Positions 13,471 through 24,774 are shown, numbered from the stretch's first letter. The stretch: 64,000 bases of DNA from Myoxocephalus aenaeus (GCA_038501785.1 JBAMJR010000032.1:53501-117500); one strand, 5' to 3'. Made by a program: numbers and translations. The notes: generated by a model not told the origin, from the letters alone.

Positions 13471-13903
13471 CAGGGTTCAGACACATTCTGACCAATGGAT
13501 TCCATGACTTCTCCATGACTTTAAACCAAATGTCCATGATAAACATTTAGTGAAATCTGGGTGTAAACAGTAAAAAGTGAGTAAATGTAGTATTTAAACT
13601 AACAGTGAGAATACAAAGCATACAGTAAACCTTAAATGACTCAAATGAATGAGACAATAGTTTGATTAAAAGAATAAACATTTATATAGATGCCTGTATG
13701 TATGCCTGCTTATATTTTGAGCGTCTTTCTTTTAAAAGCATATTCATTATTTCAAACTCAGCGTAAATGAACGTCATGAACACATGAATATAACACATTT
13801 ACATGACTTTTACTAAACTTTTTCAAGGACTTTTCCAGGCCTGGAAATAACCATTTTAAAACTCCATGACTTTTCCAGGTTTTCCATGAGCGTAAGAACC
13901 CTG
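13471..13903. mobile_element. hAT-like MITE family, full-length copy
   Basis: Terminal CAGGGTTCAGACACATTCTG and GTAAGAACCCTG form short imperfect inverted ends (CAGGGTTC/GAACCCTG). The interior is nearly identical to the copies at 11922 and 22763. I could not find a clean target duplication. Confidence 0.8.
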
Positions 13904-14320
13904 TTTGAGGGACACTTGAAAATATATTTGTGTGCATATGATTCAAGCCCTGCTATCTGCCGATCAATTGGATGTCAGCTTGTTCCTGCTCCAAACTATA
14001 TTAATAATATGAACCTTTACAAACTGGTGGACCTGGAACACTTTGTGTGAAGCGTCCCTGAAACCACAGGCGGAACTCGCTGAGGTTCATTCACGTTATG
14101 TGTAACCAGGAAGAATAGAAGACACACTTTCTACTGTGCAGTCTTTGATTAAAAGTGTAAGAGTCTAACTTAAAGTCGTTGTGTATTCTTGCAGACTGAA
14201 GGTGCTTTCAAACCAGACCCACTGTTGGCTTCATTCAGTCTCGGCCGTCAGTCAAACTGCTCCGTTCAAACGGGTACGGACCCCATCACCTCGACCCCGA
14301 CCTGCACCCGCCCCACATAC

Positions 14321-14387
14321 CTTGTATCTGGTTGAGTATTTCCTTGAGGTGGGCAAAGCTGTTGAGTAATGGGTCCTGTTCTTCGTC
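14321..14387 (-). CDS. gbf1: gbf1 second coding exon
   Basis: Minus-strand acceptor CTCTTCCCAG ends before 14387; donor CAAG|GTATGT follows 14321. It encodes 22 residues, DEEQDPLLNSFAHLKEILNQ followed by IQ, plus one base, in phase with the preceding exon. The residues align with the human DEERDPLL..FGHLKEVLN segment of GBF1. Confidence 0.92.
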
Positions 14388-17300
14388 CTGGGAAGAGAGA
14401 AGAACATGATGGCAGAGTGGAATGAGAGTAGTTCAATCTAATGCTCAGTCTATGCAGGGGTGATAGTACTTTAAATATATCTATTAGTATTGATGCAGGA
14501 AGTAGGCCCCTCCTAAAACCAGGTATTACTTAAAAAAACATGAATTGATCAAATAAAATGGTAAACTTAGTGTTAAAACGTCCGTGTTTTGGCCTCATTC
14601 TTACTGTGGTATGAAAGATGATTTGCTTTGTTTTTCTTCTGTTTGTTATCTTATGACCATCATTGCGTTCCTTTTGATGCAGGCTGCATCGAGCATAAAC
14701 CACTGAGATGTGTTAGATTACGTTTTCCAAGAGTCCCACTGAATCCAGTCAGCTATCGAGGACATAGGTAACTGCTATTATGGCCGTAAGCAACTGTACA
14801 ATATGTGATTTAGATATTGATTGATTATGAAATAGATATGCAACTTGTGCTTGCTCTGAAGTTCAGTGGCTTTTTTTACCTAATAATGATTAAACGCAGC
14901 CTACTCAGTACTGAACTCCAGTAAAGGGACACAAAGAGAGACAGTTGACTCAGAAGCAGGTTGAATGGACATCCGCAGGTCAGTGGATTCTGCTATTAGT
15001 GCATTTTGCAACTCTAAAATAAAAAGGCCATGCCAGTGTTCATACTGGACAGTCATCCACGGAGTTACAGACGTCTCTCTTTCCCTTTCTAAGTCCATGG
15101 AGACGTTTCTTTGGGTCCCGTGGCATCACGTGACGGCCCTGGAAGTTGTAATTACACCATTTGGCTTCAGAGGCCAGCGCTCTTCCTGGAGACTTGATGC
15201 ACGCAGACACAACGCCAAAGTCAGAGGCGGAGACAAGATGGCCGCCCTCATGACGAAGCGGAGCGGAACAGAAAAACATCTCCGCGTCTCAGCGAGCACG
15301 ACCGGATCCTTTCATTTCAAATATTAATACGCTTTTGTTTACATGAGTTAGTGTGTCAACGAAGTACCGGATTATGTTGAAAAACAAGTATCCTACAAGC
15401 AGTATATTCAAATTCAAGCATACGCCGATCCTAACCTTGAAAGCCTCGGGTTCAAATGAAGCATCTTCCAAACTTTCAAGACGGTGTGCTTTAAAACTCA
15501 TGAAGCTGAAACAGAGTATAAATGTTGCTATTGCACACGTGAAGATGAGGATGATGATGTTACGAACAGTATAGAGGACGGTTCAACACTAATTAATCCA
15601 TATTTCAAAATACTGTAACAAAGCTGACATTGCAGAGATTTCCACTTTCACATTACACTTCTGTGTACTATTATATTCTATTGTAAATGTAATATGTTCC
15701 TATTTCTTGCACTGTGTTTATTGTCTAATGTTATGCACCACCCGCCATGACAACATCCTGGTATGTGAAACACAGCTGGCAATAAACGGTTCTGATTTAT
15801 CCCAATTTCTGTTGACACACTAGTGGCCGTATTTGAACGCATCCTTGAGTCCGGTTGATGTCACGCTCTCTTAATTTGTATAAGAAGATGGGGATGTGGA
15901 TCCTCCGTCTGCTCAATACAGTGAACACCTTTCTACGGTCCGTGTCCCTGACTTGTTCAAGACGCTTCCATCCACAAGAATTACTGAGCAGTTTCCAAAC
16001 TTCCATTCACTGCCAACATCTTGGGAAATATGTTGTATAACAACCTCTGGGAAACAAGTGTCAGGGTTCATACTCATTCTGACCAGTGGGTTTCAGGACT
16101 TTTCCATGACTTTAAACCAAATGTCCATGACCAAACATTTAGTGAAATCTGGGTGTAAACATGTCATGAACACATGAATATAAACACATTTACATGACTT
16201 TTACAAAACCTTTGCGATTTTTTTTTTCTTCCAAGGACTTTTCCAGGCCTGGAAATAACCATTTAAAAAAATTCCATGACTTTTCCAGATTTTTCATGAC
16301 CCGGAGTATGTTTTGGATAACTTTCAGTCAGGTTTTTGCCAACATCACAGCGCAGAAACTGCACCTCTCAGAGTCACAGATGATCTTTTAATGAATGCAG
16401 ACACCGGATATTGCTCTGCTCTCATTCTACTAGACATGAGTGCAGCTTTGGACACAGTGGATTATGGAGTCTTGGTGGTGTATCTGCTCCAGCCTCGCAG
16501 TTGTTTTCAGTATCTGTCGGATTGACAGATTTTCCTCTTTAGCACCGATAACATGTGGAGTGCCGCACAGTTCAAGTCTAGGACCACTCGTAGTTCCTTG
16601 TATATGCCTGAGTCTAGATTTAAAATCTTTTAATAAATTAAATCTCCTTTTTCTCTGACGTTTGTGTCTTTTATGAGAGTCATCTTGTGTTTCATGAGCT
16701 GCACATATTGCCCACACTGAAAGTCTTTGGTTTTGTATAATGCTTAGCACAATCGAAGCAGATCAATATCCTTGATAATGAGTTATCAGCAGTATGAAGC
16801 ACGAGTCCACGTTGCATACGAGGCTTCAAAGGAAGCTGCTGCAAGACTTGAAAAGCCCTTAAACAAACTTGGTGGACTTCAATCCAGTTCTTGATACGCA
16901 CGAGTGATGATCAAAGGAGAATTAACATTTTAATGAGTCGTTTCTGTGCGCTGATTTGAACGAATAAGTGGGCAAAACAACATATTTTATTCAATAATAA
17001 AAATGAGGAAACACTGAAGCAGCAAAAAGCGTTTCCTGAAGTCGTTAGACCTGATACATGATGTCCTTCTACACCAGCACGGATTCAAATATGTAGTTTA
17101 AAGACTAAGTAAACTACAAAGATAATGAATTATTCAGCGATTATTGTGGTCTTCATGTCGATGTAGTCATCAGAGTCATTATGAACAGAGTTATAAAATA
17201 TTAGTTTTGATAAAAATGTGTGACAAATACATTTGTAGATAAGTTTTACCATACCTCACCAGTCAGTTTTCATATTTTCTTAAGTAAATCTAATTGTCGT

Positions 17301-17405
17301 TTAACTTACCAGTGGAGTGTGCGTATTCCATCTGGAGTTCCTCTTGATGGCTCCAACAACGGTGCCAATTTCCCCCTGGACGATGTAGATGTTCTTGTCC
17401 ACCAT
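14321..17405 (-). CDS. gbf1: gbf1 (5' part): Golgi brefeldin A-resistant Arf GEF 1, first two coding exons
   Basis: Coding segments 17405-17310 and 14387-14321 join in phase 0 to give 54 residues beginning MVDKNIYIVQGEIGTVVGAI, then KRNSRWNTHTPL, then DEEQDPLLNSFAHLKEILNQ. This matches the conserved N-terminus (DCB region) of vertebrate GBF1, the large Sec7-domain exchange factor that activates Arf1 on cis-Golgi membranes for COPI recruitment. Both introns have consensus borders. The next exon, expected to continue with the ELSEIEPNVFL-type segment, was not found in 1-14320, so the following intron exceeds 14 kb and the gene runs off the left edge. Divergent placement relative to pitx3 matches the human locus. 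Only about 3% of the protein is in the window. Confidence 0.93.
15640..15800 (+). mobile_element. LINE 3' tail, family A copy 1
   Basis: Contains TTGCACTGTGTTTATTGT, ATGCACCACCCGCCATGACA and GGCAATAAACGGTTCTGATT, the 3' end shared with copies near 20640, 27295 and 60740. GGCAATAAA plus TTCTGATT is a typical fish L2/CR1-type tail. Confidence 0.65.
16062..16300. mobile_element. hAT-like MITE family, truncated copy
   Basis: Left end CAGGGTTCATACTCATTCTG, then a deletion of about 200 bp relative to the full copies, then the TTTTCCAGGCCTGGAAATAA core. The right terminus is lost where the LINE fragment begins near 16303. Confidence 0.75.
16303..16655 (+). pseudogene. L2-type LINE reverse-transcriptase remnant
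   Basis: Conceptual translation gives DNFQSGFCQHHSAETAPLRV, then TDDLLMNADTGYCSALILLD and MSAALDTVDYGVLV, with a later degenerate GVPHSSSLGPL. These match the RT motifs FQSGFR.HHSTETAL, LLDLSAAFDTVDH and GVPQGSVLGPL of fish L2/CR1-like elements. Frame changes and stops make it dead. It is fused at its left to a truncated hAT-like MITE. Confidence 0.8.
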
Positions 17406-17412
17406 GCTGCGT
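17310..17412 (-). CDS. gbf1: gbf1 exon containing the start codon
   Basis: Read on the minus strand: acceptor TTTCTTCTCGTAG, seven untranslated bases, ATG at 17405-17403 in a GCAGCATGG context, 32 codons, donor CACTG|GTAAGT. The start methionine is the conserved one of GBF1 (MVDKNIYI). At least one upstream noncoding exon must exist because an acceptor directly precedes the ATG. Confidence 0.93.
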
Positions 17413-17929
17413 CTACGAGAAGAAAGAGGAGGGGATGGTTGGTTTGGGCAGAAACCTAAACACCTTACATTCCCTCTATATAACTGTACAGTTACAACAT
17501 CATCATGTCACGATACGTATATATATATATATATTTCATCTATAATGACAGATCAAGGCCCCCAGGTGAATTTAAGTTCTTGTATCATCATCCTGCTGTC
17601 GTTCAGCTCCTCAGGAGACGTGATGCTGACAGGACCGCTGGTTCTGAGGACAGGACCTGAAGTCAGAGTCCGTTTGAATGGATTGATGCTTCAGAAGCAT
17701 TTACTGCCGGTGATGTCGGGAGGGAGTTTGAGGTGGAAAAGGTCACGATGACTTTGCTAGCTAGGGGTGAAAAATTGAATATTGCAGCTCGAAAGAAACC
17801 TGGCCTTTCAGATAAGCCCGTTCCTACTGTAGCAACCACCGAATCGACAGAAGTTCTACTCAAACAGGAAGTAGCCTTCGTCTGTCACGTTGCTCGCTAC
17901 CAGAATTAGCAGGATGTCTCGACACACAC

Positions 17930-18104
17930 CTGCAGTAGGCGTGTTCCCCGAGGCCCCTGAGGGGCGGGGCCACCACCGTGCCCACGTGGAGCTCGTCATA
18001 CAGCAGGTCTGAGTTCCACGCCACGCACCTGGCGCCGGACACCGTGGTGCCCACCAGCCCTCTGTAATCTGTGCCCCTGCTGTCATAGCACTCTGTCTCC
18101 GGCT
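17930..18104 (-). pseudogene. Orphan half-kringle exon, HGF-activator-like
   Basis: Minus-strand exon with acceptor (TG)nCAG before 18104 and donor TGCAG|GTGTGT after 17930. It encodes 57 uninterrupted residues: PETECYDSRGTDYRGLVGTT, then VSGARCVAWNSDLLYDELHV, then GTVVAPPLRGLGEHAYC plus the first two bases of an Arg codon. This is the first half of a kringle (CYDSRGxxYRG, SGxxCxxWNS, GLGxHxYCR). WNSDLLY.ELHV and GLG.HAYCR resemble HGFAC more than tPA, uPA, F12 or HABP2. The second half (NPDNDxxPWC) was not found between 17930 and the gbf1 start exon, and no EGF, fibronectin or trypsin exon was seen nearby. It has no stop or frameshift. It could be a stray duplicated exon, part of an unrecognised nested gene, or an assembly misjoin. 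Confidence 0.7.

Positions 18105-18105
<1 letters not shown>

Positions 18106-18163
<58 letters not shown>
18106..18163. repeat. (CA)28 microsatellite abutting the kringle-exon acceptor
   Basis: On the minus strand this is a TG run ending directly in CAG, so it supplies the whole tract upstream of the exon acceptor. Confidence 0.98.
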
Positions 18164-18165
<2 letters not shown>

Positions 18166-18733
18166 ACTGAATTTACAAGAGACTGGCGACTATAAATAAC
18201 GTACTTCAGACCCTGAGCCATCAAATAAAACGGTCTATATTGTTTCTCATGGGAAACCTATTTGTCTAGGCTAAAACGATGCATGTGCGTACACCGGAAT
18301 ACATTTTAAACTATAGTTAAGCAATCATTTAGATTCAATATTCTATGAAATGTGCAATAAGTATATGAAAAGGAAGTCACCAAGCTTACAGTCAAGCTAA
18401 GAACTATCAACCTCAAATGGAGATAGAATCCAACAACCAAACAGCACATTTCCATGTGTACCGGGACAACGGCAAACCCAATAAGGATAACCAAACAAAA
18501 TCAAAATGGTATGCTGTTCATATTTGACAAGCAGTACACCTCAAAGTGGTTAGATTAACCTTTTTTCCTTGTGTCATGAAAGCCATGCAGGATAATACTC
18601 TTACTTTACAGGAAGATTTAGGAATGTAGCGCCTCGGTGGCAGAGGCCATGTTCTTTTAAATTCATGGTAAGCAGCCGATTCAAAATACTAAGAGGATGG
18701 AGGTTTGGACGCTGAGACATGGTGATAGGCTTA

Positions 18734-18795
18734 TAGGTGATAAGACTGGGAAATAAATATATATATATATATATATATCCCAGTCTTATCACCTA
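18734..18795. repeat. Perfect 18-bp inverted repeat around an AT loop
   Basis: TAGGTGATAAGACTGGGA at 18734-18751 is the exact inverse of TCCCAGTCTTATCACCTA at 18778-18795, with 26 bases of mostly TA between. Confidence 0.9.
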
Positions 18796-19676
18796 GGGAT
18801 TAGGTTTTTCAAACCACCATTTCCAATCTGAATCAGTGATATCGAGTCCTGGTCTGATATTGTAGTCACGGTAGAAAACGTTTGAAAACTAACCTAAACG
18901 TCTTTGCACAACAACAACAAACTGCCTGCATCACAATGTACCTTTAACCCTTTTAATAAATGCTTTAACAGTGTGACAAAAAATAGTCTCTTTGCAAAAG
19001 AAATACTGTAATGTAATTAGTATAAACATACAGTCACTACGGCTACTCTGCAGTAGGAGAACATGAACAGGTTCTGCAGGGTTCCTTTGGCATGGGAAGA
19101 CCATTGTGTTGTTATACAGACAATAAAATAATGGATCAGTCTCAAAATGCTTTCCCATAAACAATCTGAACTGTTGACACGTCTCCCAGTACAGATCGGA
19201 AGCGTCCACTGCAGTTCCTTGATGAGAGAGAGGCTCACTGCTTTCCAGCATAGTCACGTTATCTTTCCACATTGTCAGTGTTTGTGGAACAGTTCATGAG
19301 GCTAGTGATGAACACATGAATGTGGAGTAATCTCAAGCAGTCCTCCCTTCTCTTAGACAACGCAGCTGGTTAGCAGCTGGTTAGCAACAACAGAGCCTTT
19401 AACTTTCCACAGATAACGTCACAGACAGTCTGGTACCAGAGCTCCAGACGTCTCAAACGTGAATCTAACATCGTTGTAGTTAAACACAATACAGACACAA
19501 CAAGAGCGAGGGCTACGGGTCAGTTAGTTAGCTGTCAGGTGAGCTAGCTAGCTATCTGATTAGATTAACTAGCGTTAGCTCGCTAAATCAGTGGCAAAGC
19601 TAACAGGTTAGCTCTCCTCCACACTGCAAGGTAGAGAGACTGCTGAGTGCTGTGGTACAAACACATGGCTACTTAC

Positions 19677-20060
19677 GTTCTCTAATGCATATTTACTGCG
19701 GACTGAAGAGCTAACACATTGCGATATATATTATATATTCATGTTTTACCTGCCCAGAAAGCTAGTTAGCTGCTGAGCTAGCGTGTCAACTGGCTAAGGA
19801 TAGGTCTCGTCTGTGTTTGCTCTCTCAAACAACAGTCATTTATTTCCTTGATTTGAAAAAGCAAACGCCTGATGGCAAATCAACAAGTAGTCATTGCTGC
19901 TCCTCTGGAAATGAATGTTTTACCTTGTTTATGGCTGCTATTCCAAAGATGGAGTCCTGCTGTAGCTAATGCTAGCCTAGTTAGACAAGCTAGCAGGCTA
20001 GCCGGCCAACAGTGAATGAAGAAGACCAAAGTTCAGTTCACTACGACAACAGGACCAAAT
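19677..20060 (-). promoter_or_regulatory. Candidate gbf1 leader exon / promoter region
   Basis: On the minus strand a strong donor GAGAAC|GTAAGT sits at 19677, with weaker donors near 19747 and 19925 (both G|GTAAAA). The region is low in repeats, rich in GTTAGC/GCTAGC words and moderately CpG-containing, and lies upstream of the gbf1 start exon in the divergent interval. A noncoding leader exon is required by the acceptor at 17413. The assignment is inference only. Confidence 0.25.
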
Positions 20061-20532
20061 AGAAATGTCGGACATTCCACTGCGTGATAACGTAATATTT
20101 CCGAACTCCACTTATGTATTCACTATTCAATAAAATGCCCCATAAGTGAATAAATTCAACACCTTCCTGCAGCTGTCAATCTGCTCTTGGTAAACACACT
20201 GACGTGGAAAAGCTCTGCAGTCTCAACCTAGCTTGATGCCAGGGGTTTTGATTGACAGGCTACCAAACGCGTCGCGTTACGCTTTAAAATAGGATTTTAG
20301 AACACAATAACATATCAGACAGTTCACGTTTGAGGTGTGTTAACGTTTGTGCATTTTTGTTATCATATAGACTTTTAGGGATTCCTCGAAAGGAAAATAT
20401 CGCCGGTGTTACAGGGAAATAGGGGCGGGACAAAGGTAGCATGCCAGTTGCACTAGGTTGATGACGAAAGCACGGTAGCTCCATTGAAGACCAGTCTCAC
20501 GCTGACAGCTGATGACGTATGTTATGTTACAT

Positions 20533-20568
20533 GGTCCTGTGAAAGGCATCAGCACCTTTCACAGGACC
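20533..20568. repeat. Perfect 14-bp hairpin with 8-base loop
   Basis: GGTCCTGTGAAAGG, loop CATCAGCA, CCTTTCACAGGACC. It is not followed by a T run. Confidence 0.9.
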
Positions 20569-20639
20569 CAGCAGGTTCAATCAGTCTATAACCATGTGAG
20601 GGACTCTTGTTTGGGAGTCAATATCTTATTGTATTGACA

Positions 20640-20880
20640 ATATTTTGTATTGTATGTCACTTTCACATGCCACTTACATTCCATGCACTTTATTTTAACT
20701 TTAAATTCTACTGTAGATTCAATCGTAAATATTCATGCTCCCATTTATTACACTCTGTTTATTGTTAAATGTTTGTTTTTGTTCATTGTTCAATGTTAAA
20801 TGTTATGCACCTCCCGCCAGGACAAATTCCTTGTATGTGAAAACATACATGGCAATAAATGGTTATGATTCTGATGTAGA
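20640..20880 (+). mobile_element. LINE 3' tail, family A copy 2
   Basis: Shares TTATGCACCTCCCGCCAGGA, CCTTGTATGTGAAAACATAC and GGCAATAAATGGTTATGATT with the other family A copies. No reverse-transcriptase coding region remains. Confidence 0.65.
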
Positions 20881-21656
20881 CAGCAGATGCCTGCAATTAC
20901 ATGGTATCAGTTTATACCGGTTACTCTTGACTGTCTAAAGGAGTGGTAACATGACATAGCTCCCATTAGACGTGTGAGCATGGAGGTTTATTCTGTACAC
21001 ACAGAACAGGGTTAAAAGGGTGCAAGGACTGATGAATTGGTCTCCAAATTATGTTTGGATTTTATTGATGATGGTAATTGATTTACAGTTTATTTTCAAG
21101 TAAAAATACCAAACATTTTTGAATTACCGCTTCTCAATTGTAAGGATTTGCTGCTTTTATTTGTCTTGTGTAAACCTAATACTGCAGTAAAATGGATATG
21201 ATTGGATGTTGGACTGTTGGCCGATTAAAACCACCTTTATGGCATCACCTCTAGAAATGTTTTTTGTAAATATATATTTTGATATTCTGCCTATCGAACA
21301 AATAATACATGTATTGAGAAACTGAACTGAACTTTATTGAGAACTGTTGAATTAACTAATAATAAATAGATAAAGTAATCGTAATAGTTTCAGCCCTATT
21401 TGAGTTTGAGCTAACCATCACAAACCATTAGCATTACCGTACACCCACTGGCTGGAGAAGGGAACCATTAGATGACTTCTTCACCTGAGCTACCGAACAC
21501 AATCAAACATCTCTGAGTTTGTGGACTTTTTGGTCCTCGCTCTTTGGTCCAAGCCATTTGTATACATGCCTATTTAGTATTTAAGACTACGAATTCATTT
21601 GACAAAATGTATCCAATACTTTCATATAATAAGATAAGAAGACAGAATTCAAATGA

Positions 21657-21885
21657 GTGATGCCGTGGTTAGCCGCCTCACAGCAGGAGGGTTCTGGGTT
21701 TGAACCCGCCGGTTGGTGTGAGCCCCTCTGTGTTTTTTCTCCAGGTCCTCCAGCTTCCTCACCCAGAGACATCCACGGTTAATTAAGATCATTGTTGACC
21801 CTCAACTTGCCCGTAGGTGTGAATGTGTCAGCTTGTTATGAACCGATGTCCTGTCGGCGTACCCCGTCTACAGCGGGATGAAAAA
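21657..21885 (+). mobile_element. Fragment of a common fish tRNA-like SINE
   Basis: Contains GCCGCCTCACAGCAGGAGGG, GGGTTTGAACCCGCCGGT (B box-like), TGCCCGTAGGTGTGAATGTG and a degenerate TACCCCGTCTACAGCGGGAT. The order matches a very common teleost SINE with internal deletions. Confidence 0.7.
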
Positions 21886-22162
21886 ATATATATTTGCAAT
21901 TATTGTCTGATTCAAGCTTTCTCTTTCATTGAAACCTCAGCTCACACTTCTCTCAGGCTCACAGACAGATGATGGAGTCTCTTGTTTACTCAGCGTTTAC
22001 CTGAGCTAATAATAAACAACCGGCCACGCGCCTCCAATGTACGATCAAGTGGGACCATCATTCAGCACAGAGCAGATTTAAGAAGAGAATGTTGCTGCAT
22101 GACATCCGATAATGTCGGACCATGAGCTTGATGGTCTTGGTGTGCCGACCATGCGTCGTTAC

Positions 22163-22340
22163 CTGTGAATGCTGCAGTGTTTCTCCCCATGCGGTTGATG
22201 GTCTGTTTCCAGGCTCCATGTTGCTTATTGAGGTGAATGATGGCGTTCTGCCTCGACGTCGGGTCAACCTCACACACATTGCAACAAAAACAAACCAGTG
22301 TCACTTGGGCGAATGGCGGCCATTTTGAATTTCTCGGGTT
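22163..22340 (-). other. Zinc-finger-like open reading segment, doubtful exon
   Basis: Minus-strand frame reads QVTLVCFCCNVCEVDPTSRQ then NAIIHLNKQHGAWKQTINRM, with Cys-x2-Cys-x11-His-x4-His spacing like a C2H2 finger, and a possible donor TTCACAG|GTAACG at 22163. No methionine precedes the finger in frame and no neighbouring finger exon was seen. It could be a transposon-derived or degraded exon, or chance. Confidence 0.25.
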
Positions 22341-22762
22341 CCAGGAACACTTTTTACACGTCGAAGAGGATAGATACCTTTATACATATTAAAAAAAAAA
22401 GCTTTTGTTGCAATTGTGTGAGGTCAAGATGCATTATAACTGGACTATAAGGATGTGTTTTCGTCTACTTTGTATTGGTGTCTGCAGGTGGAGGAATGTA
22501 CTCCATGTGTATTGCTCCCCTGGCATGCTCTGTTATGTCGTTTACATAACAAAAAAGAAATGCAAGTCGATGAAAGGATTTTAGAGAATGTACCAATCTG
22601 ACACAGTGACCTAATAATCAGTCGCAAAACGATGGATGGATGTGTTTCCTTTATGTTCTGTGGATTCAAAAGCTGTTGGCTCTTTGCAAAGTGTTTGATC
22701 ATCTGTAGGATTTGAAATTGCAACATTGCATCATATGCATGCCATGTTCTGCATGTAGATAA

Positions 22763-23198
22763 CAGGGTTCATGCACATCCTGACCAGTGGGTTCCATGAC
22801 TTTAAACCAAATGTCCATGAGCAAACATTTAGTGAAATCTTGGTGTAAACATGAAAAAGTGAGTAAATGTAGTATTTAAACTAACAATGAGAATACAAAG
22901 CATACAGTAAACCTTAAATGACACAAATGAATGAGACAATAGTTTGATTAAAAGAATAAACATTTATATAGATGCCTGTATGTATGCCTGCTTATATTTT
23001 GAGTCTTTCTTTTAAAAGCATATTCATTATTTCAAACTCAGCGTAAATGAACGACATGAACACATGAATATAACACATTTACATGACTTTTACTAAACTT
23101 TGGGGATTTTATTTTTTTCAAGGACTTTTCCAGGCCTGGAAATAACCATTTTAAAATTCCATGACTTTTCCAGGTTTTCCATGACTGTAGGAACCCTG
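22763..23198. mobile_element. hAT-like MITE family, full-length copy
   Basis: CAGGGTTCATGCACATCCTG to CTGTAGGAACCCTG, 436 bp, with the same interior as the copies at 11922 and 13471. No open reading frame of transposase type. Confidence 0.8.
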
Positions 23199-24419
23199 AG
23201 ATACAGTACGTCTGCACCTCTGTGGCAGTACACACTTCCTTCACTTTGTTTGTCATGCATATACGTATACACATGTGTTCAATGTTATAGCAAACATACG
23301 GTCACCGATTGATTGAATCATCAGTGCCTAAAGAACCAGTTCATGTCATCAAAGAAACAGTATTTTTCTTTTAAAAAATCCTCTTTACATCCATGAAGTT
23401 GTTGCACATCCACATTTGATCCACCATTTCCCGGCCCAGTCTCTGGTCAGCTGCATATGAAACAGCTGGATTTCTCTTGATTACATTTCCTTCATCCAAA
23501 AAGAAAATATTTATGTGAGCTCGTGTCTTTGACATGAGTCGATACATCATTAATTACAGACATGAGAATAAGAGCCATGAGATTATTTTAATTCTGACCG
23601 TCTCATTTATCTAAAACCCAGAGGAGGCTTCTGTCATGTTGTGTGTCTGCTTTGTTCATCAATCTGTCCTGTTGTCTGGTGAGAAGGCAAAGAATCAGCA
23701 TTTTTGCATTTATGAAACATACAAACTTGCCTTGTGTTGCAAAATGATTGTGTATATTTGGCGAGTATATTCTTGTTTGAAAGATGTGTACGTGATAAAT
23801 TGAGTTCCAACATTCTTGGAGATGCTACTGAGCCGTACTTGAGGCCTGAAGGCAAAGTCATCTATGAAGATGTGAGGATATGATAGGATATGTAAAATAG
23901 TCTGACCTGTCACCTATCAGGAGGGTTTCCCCATTCAATATTCCCATTTCAATCTTTTCTCCCAATGATATCCTGAATGTTACTGAACATAAAACACAGG
24001 ACTCTCCTGTCTCTGCTAATGTGTCCTGGAGGTTTGTGTTGTTGCCAGTTGGGAACAAAACATGGCAACGTAATCGCTAAATTCATGCAGAGTATATTTA
24101 AGGGAAAACGAGCCAAGCTGCCAAGCTCCAAGCTGCAGACGTGCTCCAACTGGGAGTCGTTTCATATTGTCTCAAGGAAAAATGCATTTGACCTTTACCT
24201 CTGGAACCTGGAAACCAGAAAATGCATCTCCTGCGATTGCCTTACATTTTAATTTTGACACACGTCTTTCCTGAGAGCATTGAACAAAAGAGAAAGAGAG
24301 ATTGCTCTTTAATGAGCTTTAAAGACGTTCCCCCTGGTGTCAGTCTTTCTGCTAAGCTAGGATAATTGACCCTGCTCTAAGTCCCGCACTTAAAAGCTGG
24401 CTGGCTAATCACAGCGTGG

Positions 24420-24690
24420 CATAATGTTTATGAGCAGCCTGCAGCCATGCTAACAGCTCTGTGAGCTAACGTCAGCATGCTAACATGCTCACAGTGATAA
24501 TGTGTACCTTCTTAGTTTAGCGTGTTAGCAATGTTAGCAATGTAGTTCATACTGCAGGTATTTACTCTACTCTATTGGGAAAAAATTGAAACGTTTGACT
24601 GGATGATGTTATTACAAATTTAATGGCCATCAATCCAACAGCTGTTGAGACGTTTCCTCATCTAGCGCCATCTAAAGTCAGAGGATTAGC
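24420..24690 (+). mobile_element. Dispersed teleost repeat (GCTAAC/GTTAGC-rich)
   Basis: GTCAGCATGCTAACATGCTC, TTAGTTTAGCGTGTTAGCAA, TGCAGGTATTTACTC and CTAGCGCCATCTAAAGTCAG follow in the order of a widespread percomorph repeat. No coding potential. A short related piece is at 45541-45570. Confidence 0.55.
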
Positions 24691-24774
24691 AGAGCATCCT
24701 CATGCCTGTACACACTGTAATGGCAATGCAGCTAAAAATAGTTGAGATACTTCAGTCTGACCAAAGTGACGGAC

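Noticed and set aside
13000..13510. Several overlapping ORFs in a GC-rich stretch
   Set aside because: Open on both strands with no family resemblance and no splice consensus; probably unique noncoding DNA of the gbf1 intron.
18931..19272. 113-residue minus-strand ORF upstream of gbf1
   Set aside because: No recognisable domain or convincing splice context; ORFs of this size are expected by chance in 64 kb.
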